Assembly (NCBI GenBank): GCA_037783415.1
Contig: JAZGTN010000048.1
Span: 124,001-188,000, forward strand
DNA length: 64,000 bases
From: Leptasterias polaris
Lineage: Eukaryota; Echinodermata; Asteroidea; Forcipulatida; Asteriidae
Direction of reading: 5' to 3'
The notes beneath the pieces were generated by a model that saw only the letters and a list, made by a program, of their open reading frames with translations, had not been told where the DNA came from and did not search any database. Positions 54,350 to 63,499 of the stretch are shown in pieces. Numbering within the stretch: the first letter of the stretch is position 1; each line of letters starts with the position of its first letter. A program made the position numbers and the translations under genes.

Positions 54350-56620
54350 TTTTACAGTGTACTAAGTGCCGTATACGCGACATAGAAACAATCGAAAGTT
54401 AAAAAAAAAGCTTGCGCGCAAAGAAGTCACATTTGGGATTCACCATTCATCGTTTCATTTCAGTAAACCCTACATTGGGCTAGTGACGAGAGGTATCGAT
54501 ACGGCGCGCTGCCCATGTAGAGGCTGTTATAGACCCCTAACGGGTAACACTGCTTGTACACTAACCCTTGTGTCGTGTGCACCTAGAGCAGCTGTCATCC
54601 AATGACCTTCCCGATTCTTTTACCTGAGTGAGGGCGCTGTTTGGGAGTGTGACATCATTATGTAAGGGGTGCTACGATAGCTGGTACGTTTTAAATTTAT
54701 CTCTGTCCCAGCCTCATCCAAAGTTGCTGAAATAGGCTCACTTATACACGATTTGTGCTATAAAAAATCACTTGAAAACATTTTTTTATTTTTTTTAAAT
54801 ATGGTTGGAAAGATGTTTCAAAAGAAAAAATTAATGATCCACACAAACAAAATATGCCTCGAAAAATGTGCGGTTTTCCTTTACTTGCTAACACGGGCCG
54901 CCATTTTGTAGATCCATTTTATTTTGCAACGTCACAGCCCGAGTTTTTGCCAACCCAGGATGGAAAACTATGGAAAGCCATAACTTCAAATCAAAAACAG
55001 ATAGCCATAGTTTGAAGCAATGTTACACAAATATTCTAAAATAGTGCTGAAATTGTTGGAAACAAATCAACCAATCATGGGAGGTATTTCAGTTCATGAA
55101 TATTTACAGAAAATGTTGAATTTGGTCACAATTTTGTTTTAACACGATTGATTGTGTTGCTAATATTCGGATGTCCATTCCAACCGGCGCACTTTGTTTA
55201 TCAACAATGGAAAGGTCTTTGTTTTTACTTCGCAACAAAATGGCGGACCGTTTTGGTTTACAAAGTAAAAGAAAAACCACACAACTATGGCACTACAAAT
55301 TTATACACATATTTATCGTTCTTGAAACAAATAAAGCTAATAAAAAGAAAATGTGACTAATGTGCAAATTATGAATGATAAGATTTCATTAGTAGATTGC
55401 GTCATCATGGATATCGAAATTGTCCAATTGAGCTAGCGATGGAGCTGTTTGTTTACACTCATTTAAGTCCCACTACTATGCAACAATGTTTGACCTTAAA
55501 TTTTCCAGATTGCCGAAACCTTGCAGTGTTCGATTACCCTTGGCCCACAATAAGAACACACATTTAATTGACCAAAACAACGATCAGATTAAAAGACGAA
55601 CAAATGTAATGATCAAATATTGAGAGACTTCCCAACAGGATTAAGGCATTTTAGAAATTAGTACTTCATAGACGCAAACAATCAGTTGCTGGGTAAAAAA
55701 GCTTCAACTACAACTTCATCTTATTGGTCTTGTTACAGTCCTCCTGAGTCATGGCATGCTTGGTAAGTATTTTTTTATTTTTCAGCTGCAAAAGGCCGTA
55801 AGCAATGAAATGGCCCCTGGCAAAAATAAACAATTAAATTAAAACAAATAGTGAAAGTGTTCAATTGTTGTTTTTTGGGGTGTGGTTTTGTTGTTGTTGT
55901 TTTTGGGGGGGGGGATTTTTTGTATATATATATATATTTTTTTTTTGGGGGGAGGGCTAGTAGTTCCTCAAAAATATAATTATGTTTTTTCGCTTCATTA
56001 AACCCTTCCTATAATGATTATTGAACGACATAAAACCCATAAAAACACTCTTGTCTCGAAACACAATGTTGCACATTAACTGCTAACGCCATTTTTTTCA
56101 GTATTGCTACGTCCTTCTACGCACACGAAAAAGGAAATAATGTTTTGGCGGGTCATCGATATGTTTTTTTTTACAAATTGACAATTTAATTTGTTCTCAA
56201 GTAGCAAATAACAATCCACAAGGGAAGCTGGTTGGGTAATTACAAATATAATATTTTTATTTTTTTTCAGAAAGACATTTCATTTGAGAATTGGCACTGA
56301 AAAGATAGTATATAACAAGTTCCTATTTAACTGCATTATAAAATGTTTCCTTTTTTTAACAGCTTAAAATTGCCATTATATTCCAAAAATTGCAATCGAA
56401 ACAGGATTTTTAAAGCAACACATTTTTATACGACCATTTGTTTCTAAAAATTGTGAAAAACATGCTCCAGATTTTACAAATCAATCTAATTTTTCTAAGC
56501 TAACAATTTAAAATGGTTATATGATTCCAGTTATTTGTCAGCAATATAACGCACATTTTGTCATGTAATGTTGCACAATATTTGTACCCAGCAATTTTGC
56601 ACAGCAACATGTTACACTTC
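54350..56620. other. Gene-free region with low-complexity patches
   Basis: No coding region is supported. It includes 'acgggccgccattttg' (about 54892), AT-rich flanks, and a T/G-rich low-complexity patch with a (TA)n run at 55865-55965. Small ORFs (54366-54605, 55148-55360) look accidental. Confidence 0.4.
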
Positions 56621-56699
56621 TATTTTGGAGTGATACATGTTGGAGTTATTCCTAGTTCCACCGATTAAAGGTGTCGGATCTTCGCTATATAATGACGTT

Positions 56700-57300
56700 G
56701 CAAGAGGTAAAGTATCGGCATCCCCTATTGTCTCTGGTGAACCTGCGAATGAGCCAGATATGTCATGCTTTGGAGGACGAGTTTCCACCGAATGCGCAGT
56801 GACGAGATCTCGGATGAAACAGACGGAAAAGAAGGTCAAAGCTTGTGCCTATAGAGGAGGACTATTGTGTTTGGCTTGCTGAAACCTGTTTTCAATAATT
56901 TTGAATAACAGGAGGGAATGTCGCAAGATGATAAGTGTAGCCGATTCTCGCTGTAGAGAAGTAGAAAGCGGACCAATATTTGAGGAAGCTCGCCTGAGAC
57001 AGTGTGTTCTGAGGCTCAAGAGATCCGGAATGATACTACGTCAAACATGGCGTGTTTATGAGGAAACGGAGAACTACCCAGAGACCAGCTGATGAAGAAT
57101 GGAGTATTGTTCTTCAAATTGTCATTTATCTATTTTACCGTGATAAGTTCTTGTGAATTATTCCCGAGATTCCGGTTGCGGGTCATCTTGGCATCAGGAA
57201 GACTCAAGCTAGAGTCATGGCTCATTTGTATTGGCCTAAGTTACATCAATATGTGGTTGAATTCTGCAAGACGTGACGAACGTGTCCTTTTTGAGGTTAC
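56700..57300 (+). pseudogene. Gypsy-type retroelement fragment: RNase H-integrase joint and zinc-binding domain
   Basis: A plus-strand piece has the family-typical AVTRSRMKQTEKK near 56800. After decayed sequence follows PEIPVAGHLGIRKTQARVMA and HLYWPKLHQYVVEFCK (57158-57273), the His-His part of the integrase zinc-binding domain and its first Cys. The second Cys is lost by a small deletion ('aagacgtgacg'). Frameshifts break the frame several times. No LTRs are visible. It may belong with the protease/RT fragment 1.4 kb downstream only in kind, as the gene order (integrase before protease) rules out one simple element. Confidence 0.75.
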
Positions 57301-57319
57301 GAATGGAACCTGGATGTCA

Positions 57320-58040
57320 GCTTGGTAAAAAGTTTACCTAACGGAGTTTACTCAGCCCTGTGTAATTGTATACCAAATATTGAGTAAACATAGTGTTTAC
57401 CCAAGAAACAACCATGTTCCCTGTATTACACAAATATTAGGTAAACCTTACCAAACCCAAAGTTTACCCAGGATGTTGTAAATGTCTTATCCAGATATTG
57501 GGTAATTTTATCTTACCCAACACCGTTGTGCTAATCTTTTACCCTATGGTTTTGTCTTTTTTAGTTAGGACACACAAACTACAGTGCGGTGGGGGTGGGG
57601 TGGGGGCGGGGGCAAAACAAACACTGATCATAGCAGTCTACATCCATCACTTGGGGAAAAGGTAACACAAAAACAGGGGTTTGGTTGGTAAAAACAAACA
57701 TTAACACCAAATTTACGAGCAGACTATGCGATAATCTCTTCTTGGAAGTAGTGTTGGCTCTGAAAAGAGCCGGTTGGTTATGTCAGAACTTTATTGGCGG
57801 TTCAAACTGTCGGTGACGAAATTCCCGGGTTGCAAAGGCAATGAAGTTCCAGCTCTCCATGGCTTCCTGAATCATGAAGCCTGACTCTTTTCAAGAGACT
57901 GTTGTTTCTGAACATAATATCTACCATAAAGCCAAAATCTCTCTTACAACATTGGATACATCAAATCCTTGCCACATCAGCATTACGTCCACCCCATCCA
58001 TAATGTGCGTGCAACTATGCACGCGTGTGTGTACACACCT
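57320..58040 (-). repeat. Dispersed repeat with histone-type 3' stem-loop, copy B
   Basis: This is the reverse-complement partner of 34490-35240. On the minus strand it has the same order: 'gatggggtggacgtaat', 'agagagattttggctttatgg', 'agaaacaacagtct', 'ttcattgcctttgcaac', 'aatttcgtcac', the stem-loop, then the downstream element. The far part (57320-57560) is rich in '(g)ggtaaa' and 'tttaccc' in both directions. Twenty-two kilobases and opposite orientation separate the copies, which implies mobility or an old inverted duplication. Confidence 0.65.
57735..57771 (-). promoter_or_regulatory. Histone mRNA 3' stem-loop and downstream element, copy B
   Basis: On the minus strand GGCTCTTTTCAGAGCC (57771-57756) is again the exact canonical stem-loop. 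It is followed by CCAAGAAGAGA (57745-57735), which matches the U7-pairing consensus better than copy A. While the sequence around diverged to about 75 percent identity, the 16-base stem-loop stayed identical in both copies, which suggests selection or use. Confidence 0.7.
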
Positions 58041-58378
58041 TCATGGGAAAAATGTTTCTGTGTTGACGGGTAACCTCATTTTCAGTTTACTTCTTACTTG
58101 TTGTGCAAAAGTTGAACCGGTGAGGTCTAACAATGTGTTTTACCCCCTTCTTAAGTGATTTGAACCTCAGTGTTTAAGCAATTTTTTTTTCTGAATCGGC
58201 CACGTGACCGTCACATGATGACCATGTGATGATTTGTTGGCAGAGAAAAATGACTCGATTGGATACCTCAACCATACTGTCTATGTACAGGCTTTGCTTA
58301 GTAAATCAAGAATGGAACTTAAAAAGGATATTATCGTAGTTATCTGGTCTCGACTGTGGATGAATCAACGTATACATT

Positions 58379-58680
58379 TTGGCAACTGCGGTATGCCTCC
58401 CGAAGGTCGAATTTCCTTCGGAGTCATGTGATAGTCACCTGGTAGTCACGTGGCCCACGATGGAAACATTTAAAAGGCGACGGAAAAAATTGAAAAGGCG
58501 ACGGACAAAATTGAAAAGGCGACGGACAAAATTGAAAAGGCGACGGACACAATTGAAAAGGCGACGGACAAAATTGAAAAGGCGACGGACAAAATTGAAA
58601 AGGCGACGGACAAAATTGAAAAGGCGACGGACACAATTGAAAAGGCGACGGAAAGGAGTGGCACATATGGAACACCATAC
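58379..58680 (+). repeat. 21-bp minisatellite encoding a basic heptapeptide, in frame with protease
   Basis: Nine units of 'aaaattgaaaaggcgacgga' plus C (58471-58653) give (KLKRRRT)n, with two units reading QLKRRRT. As 21 is a multiple of three, the frame is kept across the array. The open frame begins at an ATG at 58379 and runs without a stop into the Gypsy protease remnant. The array begins near the homologous boundary, so it seems to replace the natural N-terminal part. Confidence 0.9.
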
Positions 58681-59725
58681 TCCAGTCAATGTGTCCATCA
58701 CAGGTGCAAGTGGACAGAACGTTCCTTACTTGGGTGTAATTCCAGTCTCTTTAAAAATCTTAGACGTTGGCTACGATGAGGTGCCAGCCTTTTTAGTTCC
58801 ATCTGACTCCTACAGAATACGTGTACCTGTACTCATTGGCACCAATGTCATTCGTGCATCAAGAAGGGATCACTATCTAGCCAAAGGAAATCAGTTCATG
58901 GAATCTGTCAAACATCTGGACAAAGCTTTGTATACTGCCTTCATCAACACAACAGTATCAGAACCTGGTGAACACTTTGGTAGAATTGGCTATGCAAAAT
59001 ATACTGGTTGTTCTTCATATGTTGTACCACCCGGGATAGAAGTTGATGTTCCGTCAAGTCAAGTAGAACCGTCAAGTCCCAGTCCGGATTTACATCATGT
59101 CAGCAAGACCTATCACTATTACAACGAATACTCGACTTGCCCAACTATCTTCTATCCTTCGAATTGATGAAACTTCAGATAACGCCCATGCAAGTGTCAC
59201 TAGAAGTACCACAATCCACAAAGGAAGCATGACTGCGCAAGTAAGAAACACAACAGCGACAGACGTTCGAAGTGACACCTCTCCGTCTATAGATTTATCC
59301 AAGGCAACCCTCGAAAACGAAGCACAGATGAAGCAACTTGACGATCTACATCAAAAACACTCAGATGTATTTTCAACCTCTTCACTAGACTTCGGCCGAA
59401 CCTCTACAATCAAGCATACCATCCCGCTAGTTGATGACCACCCTTTCCGTCTTCCTCATAGACGAATACCACCATCCCAGTATCAGACAGTACGAAAACA
59501 TATACAAGCCATGGAAGACACAGGAGCGATACTTTGCAGCTCTAGCCCCTACGCATCTCCCATTGTCATCGTACACAAGAAAGATGTTCACTCAGGATAT
59601 TTATGGACTACAGGCAGCTCAATGCTCAGACGATCCGTGACGCATTCCCTCTCCCTCGAATTGAAGACGCATTATATGCTCTCGGGAATGCAACTCTCTT
59701 CTCTACACTTGATCTCACTTCAGGC
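58670..59725 (+). pseudogene. Gypsy-type pol fragment: protease end and reverse transcriptase start
   Basis: VNVSITGASGQNVPYLG and YRIRVPVLIGTNVIRAS (58680-58860) form the C-terminal half of a retropepsin of a Gypsy element; the catalytic DTG part is missing. A connector follows, with one frameshift near 59160, and then the RT start: KHSDVFSTSSLDFGRTSTIK, HRRIPPSQYQTVRKHIQAME, SSPYASPIVIVHKKD. After one more shift come MDYRQLNAQTIRDAFPLPR and FSTLDLTSG (59603-59725). It ends abruptly there, before the YxDD box, where Ngaro-like copy II begins. So the second element inserted in, or recombined with, this one. Confidence 0.85.
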
Positions 59726-59736
59726 AATCCTCTTGT

Positions 59737-61047
59737 TTGTCATTTAATTCCACAAATGGTTGTCGCTGGAATCCTTGTAAATATGCACATCTTTGCAATC
59801 GATGCTCACGCTTTGGGCATGGGGTCATGACATGTAGAGTAGGTGCACGTTTTGCTAATGGTAATTTCAAACAAGTTGCCACTCCGTATTCGCGGGGTGC
59901 AACTTCCACTAAGACGGCGGGGGCCAAGTCTGGGTTTCGGCAAACGATGACCAGTGTGATGAGTCGGACCACAGAGTTGCCGATAACCAAAGGCGATAAG
60001 CTATCAACCTTTCGTCCCCAAACGCCAAATAATTCTGTTCTTTTAAGGAGCTGGCTGTCATTTTATCCTGATCAGAGAGCAGCTCACGTATTTGGTAAAG
60101 GTTTTTCTCAGGGCTTTACTCTTGGTTTTCAGGGCCCGCGGGTTAGCCGCGAGTCACAATGCCTTCCGTCAGCCTCAGTCCGACCCGAAGTCGTTTTGGA
60201 TAAACTACGGAAGGAAATTGCTTTGGGGAGAATTGCTGGACCATTCACAAATAAACCACTCCCGAATTTGCAGTGTTCTCCCATAGGTCTCGTTCCTAAG
60301 AGTGAACCAGGCTCATTTCGCTTAATCCACCACTTATCTTATCCGTTGGGTAGTTCCATTAATGATTTAATTGGCAAAGAAAGCTGCAAAGTCCAATATA
60401 CTTCATTTGATGCTGCAGTCGATATTGTGATGTCAGCGGGACGCAATGCATGGCTCGCAAAATCTGACATTAAATCAGCTTTTAGGCTCCTTCCTGTTGC
60501 TCCTTCTGAATATGAACTTCTAGGTTTTCAGTTTCAAGGGAAATGTTATTATGACAAATGTTTGCCAATGGGCTGTTCAGTATCGTGTTCCCTGTTTGAA
60601 ACTTTCAGTACTTTTTTGGAATTCCAGGTTAAACGATTCTCACAATCGGTTTGTATCACTCATTATTTGGATGATTTTTTGTTTGCGGGCGGGTCCCCGC
60701 TGCACAAATTTAAAGATATGTGCACACAGTTGGGGGTGCCTATTGCTGAAAAAAATACATTTGGTCCTTGCCAGACTATCACTTATCTTGCGCTCGAAAT
60801 TGACACGGTTAAGCAGGAGATTCGAGTACCTGTCCAGAAAATACAGGCGCTACGTGTCCAAATCCAACCTGTCTTGGAGAAGAAAAAGTTGTCTGTGAAA
60901 GGGATTCAATCCTTAATAGTGGATTCCCTGAATAATATGTGTGTCGGGCAATTGCACCCGGACGGGCGTTTACACGTGGCTTTCCCGTGGTTTGCAGCGG
61001 CCGCATCACAAGGTCCGTATTTCAGCGGGGGAAAAACTTTACTCTAA
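59737..61047 (+). pseudogene. Gag zinc motif and reverse transcriptase of Ngaro copy II
   Basis: The open frame has 436 residues. Near its start is CRWNPCKYAHLCNRCSRFGHGVMTC-like spacing (C-x4-C-x4-H-x-C-x2-C-x4-H-x4-C), a nucleic-acid-binding motif of Gag. RT motifs follow: IGLVPKSEPGSFRLIHHLS, SDIKSAFRLLPV, MGCSVSCSLFE and the catalytic box THYLDDFLFAGG. A stretch of about seven residues after that is missing compared with copy I. After QSLIVDSLNN a frameshift leads the reading to a false end at 61047. Copy I shows that the frame should go on to RNase H. So the enzyme would be truncated, although the polymerase centre looks sound. Confidence 0.88.
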
Positions 61048-61099
61048 TTCTTTGACCATTTCAATGGAGTATCACATTTTCGCCATCACGGTTGGCATG

Positions 61100-61433
61100 A
61101 CAACGACATTGTAGAGTTGTTTACAGACGCGGCGGGAAGCATTGGATATGGGGGATACTTCAGTGGCAAATGGTTTCAAGCACTTTGCCCCCCGAATTAT
61201 TAGCGTTGTCACCATCAATTGCCTTCTTAGAGTTCTATCCACTAGTTGTAGCTGTTTACTATTGGGGCCATTTATTGGCAAACCAGAAAGTGAGGTTACG
61301 GACAGATAATATTGCTGTTGTTCACATAATTAATAAACAATCATCGCGATGTGATAAGATTATGCACTTAGTGCGGCTATTTGTTTGTCGGTGTCTGCGC
61401 CACAATTCGGTGTGCAATGTCGGTGTGCAATGA
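61100..61433 (+). pseudogene. RNase H domain of Ngaro copy II
   Basis: ELFTDAAGSIGYGGYFSGKW (61113-61172) gives the first catalytic Asp. After one frameshift come ALSPSIAFLEFYPLVVAV (Glu) and RTDNIAVVHIINKQ (third Asp). The end is scrambled by a small duplication (tcggtgtgcaatgtcggtgtgcaatg near 61410), so the VPGVRNDIADSLSR part found in copy I is lost. Confidence 0.8.
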
Positions 61434-61440
61434 CGCCTAT

Positions 61441-61815
61441 TCCCCACCTGCCACAGCTATGGTAGAACGTGAGATACACCGTTTGTTATTCGCCGCATTA
61501 GCACTAAATACGCACAAAACGTATAGAACGGGTTGGCGGGCCTTTTGTGCTTTCAGGCATCAGCGTTTTGATTTTAATTCACCAGCTACGGCGCAAAACA
61601 TCCGCGAATTTGTGGCCTGGCTTTCACTGCAAAAGATGGCTCCGACAACTATTTCTACTTATGTATCAGGAGTTGGGTTTTACCATAAGATGCAAGGCTG
61701 GAATGATCCCACTCAGGATTTTTTAGTAGCAAAATTATTAGAGGGCTGTCGTAGGGACCGTTCAATGTCTGATAAGCGTTGGCCTATGGCATTGCCTATA
61801 CTTACTAGTTACTAG
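61441..61815 (+). CDS. Tyrosine recombinase, N-terminal core-binding domain (Ngaro copy II)
   Basis: MVEREIHRLLFAALALNTHK (from 61459) to LLEGCRRDRSMSDKRW aligns throughout with 46865-47218 of copy I at about 65 percent identity. It is the SAM-like DNA-binding domain. The frame ends at a TAG at 61813, just before the catalytic domain resumes in another frame about 45 bases on. Since copy I has a break at the same point, the break may be an old common feature, or the two frames may be joined by some recoding. Confidence 0.72.
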   Translation, partial: SPPATAMVEREIHRLLFAALALNTHKTYRTGWRAFCAFRHQRFDFNSPATAQNIREFVAWLSLQKMAPTTISTYVSGVGFYHKMQGWNDPTQDFLVAKLLEGCRRDRSMSDKRWPMALPILTSY

Positions 61816-61849
61816 TATCTTACAACCCCTCCCTAATGTATGCTCCGAT

Positions 61850-62400
61850 CTGTTTGAAGTGGTCCTGTTTAGGGCAACGATGTTAAGTGCATTTTGGGGG
61901 TTTATGCGAATTGGAGAATTTGCTGCAATCTCCCGAACTTATTTGCAGGACAACCTTCTCCTTTTTTCTGATGTGAAAATTCATGACATGGGCACGACAA
62001 GTGCTTCAGTAGTGATTTCATTTCGGCATTCTAAGAATAATAAGACGGCCACTCCTCAAGTGATTCGCTTGGGGCAGTCGGTGGATCAATCTCTCTGCCC
62101 AGTCACAGCGCTAGCTGCGTTTGTAGAGGTCAGGCCACTACCGGGCAGTTTTTTCTGCCACTTCGACGGAAGTCCCCTTACTCAGTATCAGTTTAATTCC
62201 GTGTTAAATAAGGTCCTTACATTTGTTGGTTTGGGTGGTTCTCTAATCAGGGCCCATTCATTTCGTATTGGGGCCGCGACAACTGCTTCGGCATTGGGGA
62301 TTTCAGAAGGCGAGATCCGGTCCATGGGCCGCTGGCGTTCCGATGCGGCCAGCTTTATATTCGCCCGGAGGTTCAATGCCACTTGCCAGGTATCTAGTAC
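61850..62400 (+). pseudogene. Tyrosine recombinase catalytic domain (Ngaro copy II), Tyr not evident
   Basis: The catalytic Arg lies in FWGFMRIGEFAAISR, the HxxR box in RAHSFRIGAATTA, and the third basic/aromatic site in MGRWRSDAA. The nucleophilic Tyr is expected a few residues later (type S.A...YIR in the DIRS group), but the sequence is SDAASFIFARRF, with no Tyr. So this copy is probably unable to cut DNA. The frame runs on to 62476 through a proline-rich, C-run-bearing stretch (62405-62425) that is probably the normal linker to the hydrolase ORF. Confidence 0.82.
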
Positions 62401-62476
62401 TACCCACCCCTCCCCCCCCCCCCCCATACACACACGCAATCACACAATCGGGTTATTTAAACAATTCGGACAATAA

Positions 62477-63016
62477 TTGTATGTGTTATCAGGGGATGTG
62501 TGGATCATCGGAGACTCAATCGTTCGCCGGGCAGTACACCAGCTGGGGTGTAGGCCGCAAGTTCATTGGAATGGTTTAGGCGGTGCACGGTACGGCAACA
62601 TTACACAATTGTTGTCGGATCTAGCTGCCAAGTGGCCATCACCAGGGATGCTGATAGTGCATGTGGGGACAAATGATCTGGTTGAAACTGATGCGTTCTG
62701 CTTGCGTCAGCGGGTAACTGTTTTTATGCGGGAATGCCGGGAGCAGTATCCCAACGAAAGGTTAGTATGGTCTGACATTCTGCCTCGGGCCTGCTACTTT
62801 TGCGCCTTTTCGCAATCCCGCATGGAAATGAAGTGCAGGGCAATTAACAAATGGGCGCGTTCGCTCAGCCGTCGGGTTGGCGCGTCTGTAATTCACCATC
62901 CACAGTTTAAATGGTCCACATGTACACTCTTCCGTTTCGATGGCATTCACCTTTCCCTGGCGGGTATTGACTATTTTCGGGAAAATCAAAAAAACTGCAT
63001 CGGGGAAGCTTTTTAA
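62477..63016 (+). CDS. SGNH/GDSL-type hydrolase ORF of Ngaro copy II
   Basis: The frame has 179 residues and all four SGNH blocks are readable: VWIIGDSIVRRA (block I, Ser), GLGGARYGNI (block II, Gly), LIVHVGTNDLVE (block III, Asn), and FRFDGIHLSLAG (block V, Asp-His). No frameshift. The ATG shown may not be the real start, because the domain begins right after it. Such esterase-like ORFs are reported for some deuterostome Ngaro elements and for some CR1 LINEs, but their job in the life cycle is unknown. It is the only enzyme in this element without visible damage. Copy I keeps only the C-terminal third. Confidence 0.85.
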   Translation: MYVLSGDVWIIGDSIVRRAVHQLGCRPQVHWNGLGGARYGNITQLLSDLAAKWPSPGMLIVHVGTNDLVETDAFCLRQRVTVFMRECREQYPNERLVWSDILPRACYFCAFSQSRMEMKCRAINKWARSLSRRVGASVIHHPQFKWSTCTLFRFDGIHLSLAGIDYFRENQKNCIGEAF

Positions 63017-63339
63017 CTCGCCAAAAGGTTTTTTAGATTATTCGTGGTGGCAGTTCTTCCCATTGGGGCGCGCTTTGAGCGTTTGGTCGTTTTTGTTTGG
63101 AAGTGGACTGCCACTGCCTCAGTTTCAACGAAATAAGTCTCTGTTTTAAACTTAGTTTTAGATTTTAGATTTGTTCAGGTGGGGCTAATATTCCGACCAT
63201 AAAAGCGGTGGAAACACGATAATGTGCTTTAACAATTTAGCCTGTCAGTTTACGCTTAATTTATAATAAATATTTGGGGGAGAAACGTGCACACATGTAT
63301 TGGTGGTAAACAGGTAAACAAATTAGTGGCAAGCAGGCC

Positions 63340-63490
63340 AAGTTTTCTGGGCAAGATGAAAAACGTGCCAAGAATTTAGGGGCAAGCATTCCCCATATTT
63401 TGTGGCAAGCGTGTCAAGTTTTCTGGGCAAGCATGCCTAGTGTTTTCGGGCAAGCATGCCCAGTGTTTGAGGGCAAGCATGCCCTGTGCT
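63340..63490 (+). repeat. 23-bp palindromic array in the 3' region of Ngaro copy II
   Basis: The unit GGGCAAGCATGCCC plus 'agtgttttc' occurs at about 63402 (variant), 63425, 63448 and 63471, with more degenerate copies before (63341, 63371). The core is a near-perfect palindrome. The 3' region of copy I has a similar GGCAAGCTGCC core, repeated at longer spacing. Confidence 0.8.
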
Positions 63491-63499
63491 CTGTTGCTA

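Noticed and set aside
58424..58701. Minus-strand ORFs with PSPFQLC, FRRLFN or VAFSILS repeats
   Set aside because: Antisense readings of the 21-bp minisatellite.
56700..59725. One continuous Gypsy element
   Set aside because: Integrase-type sequence comes before protease and RT on the same strand, and the histone-stem-loop repeat lies between them, so they are separate fragments.
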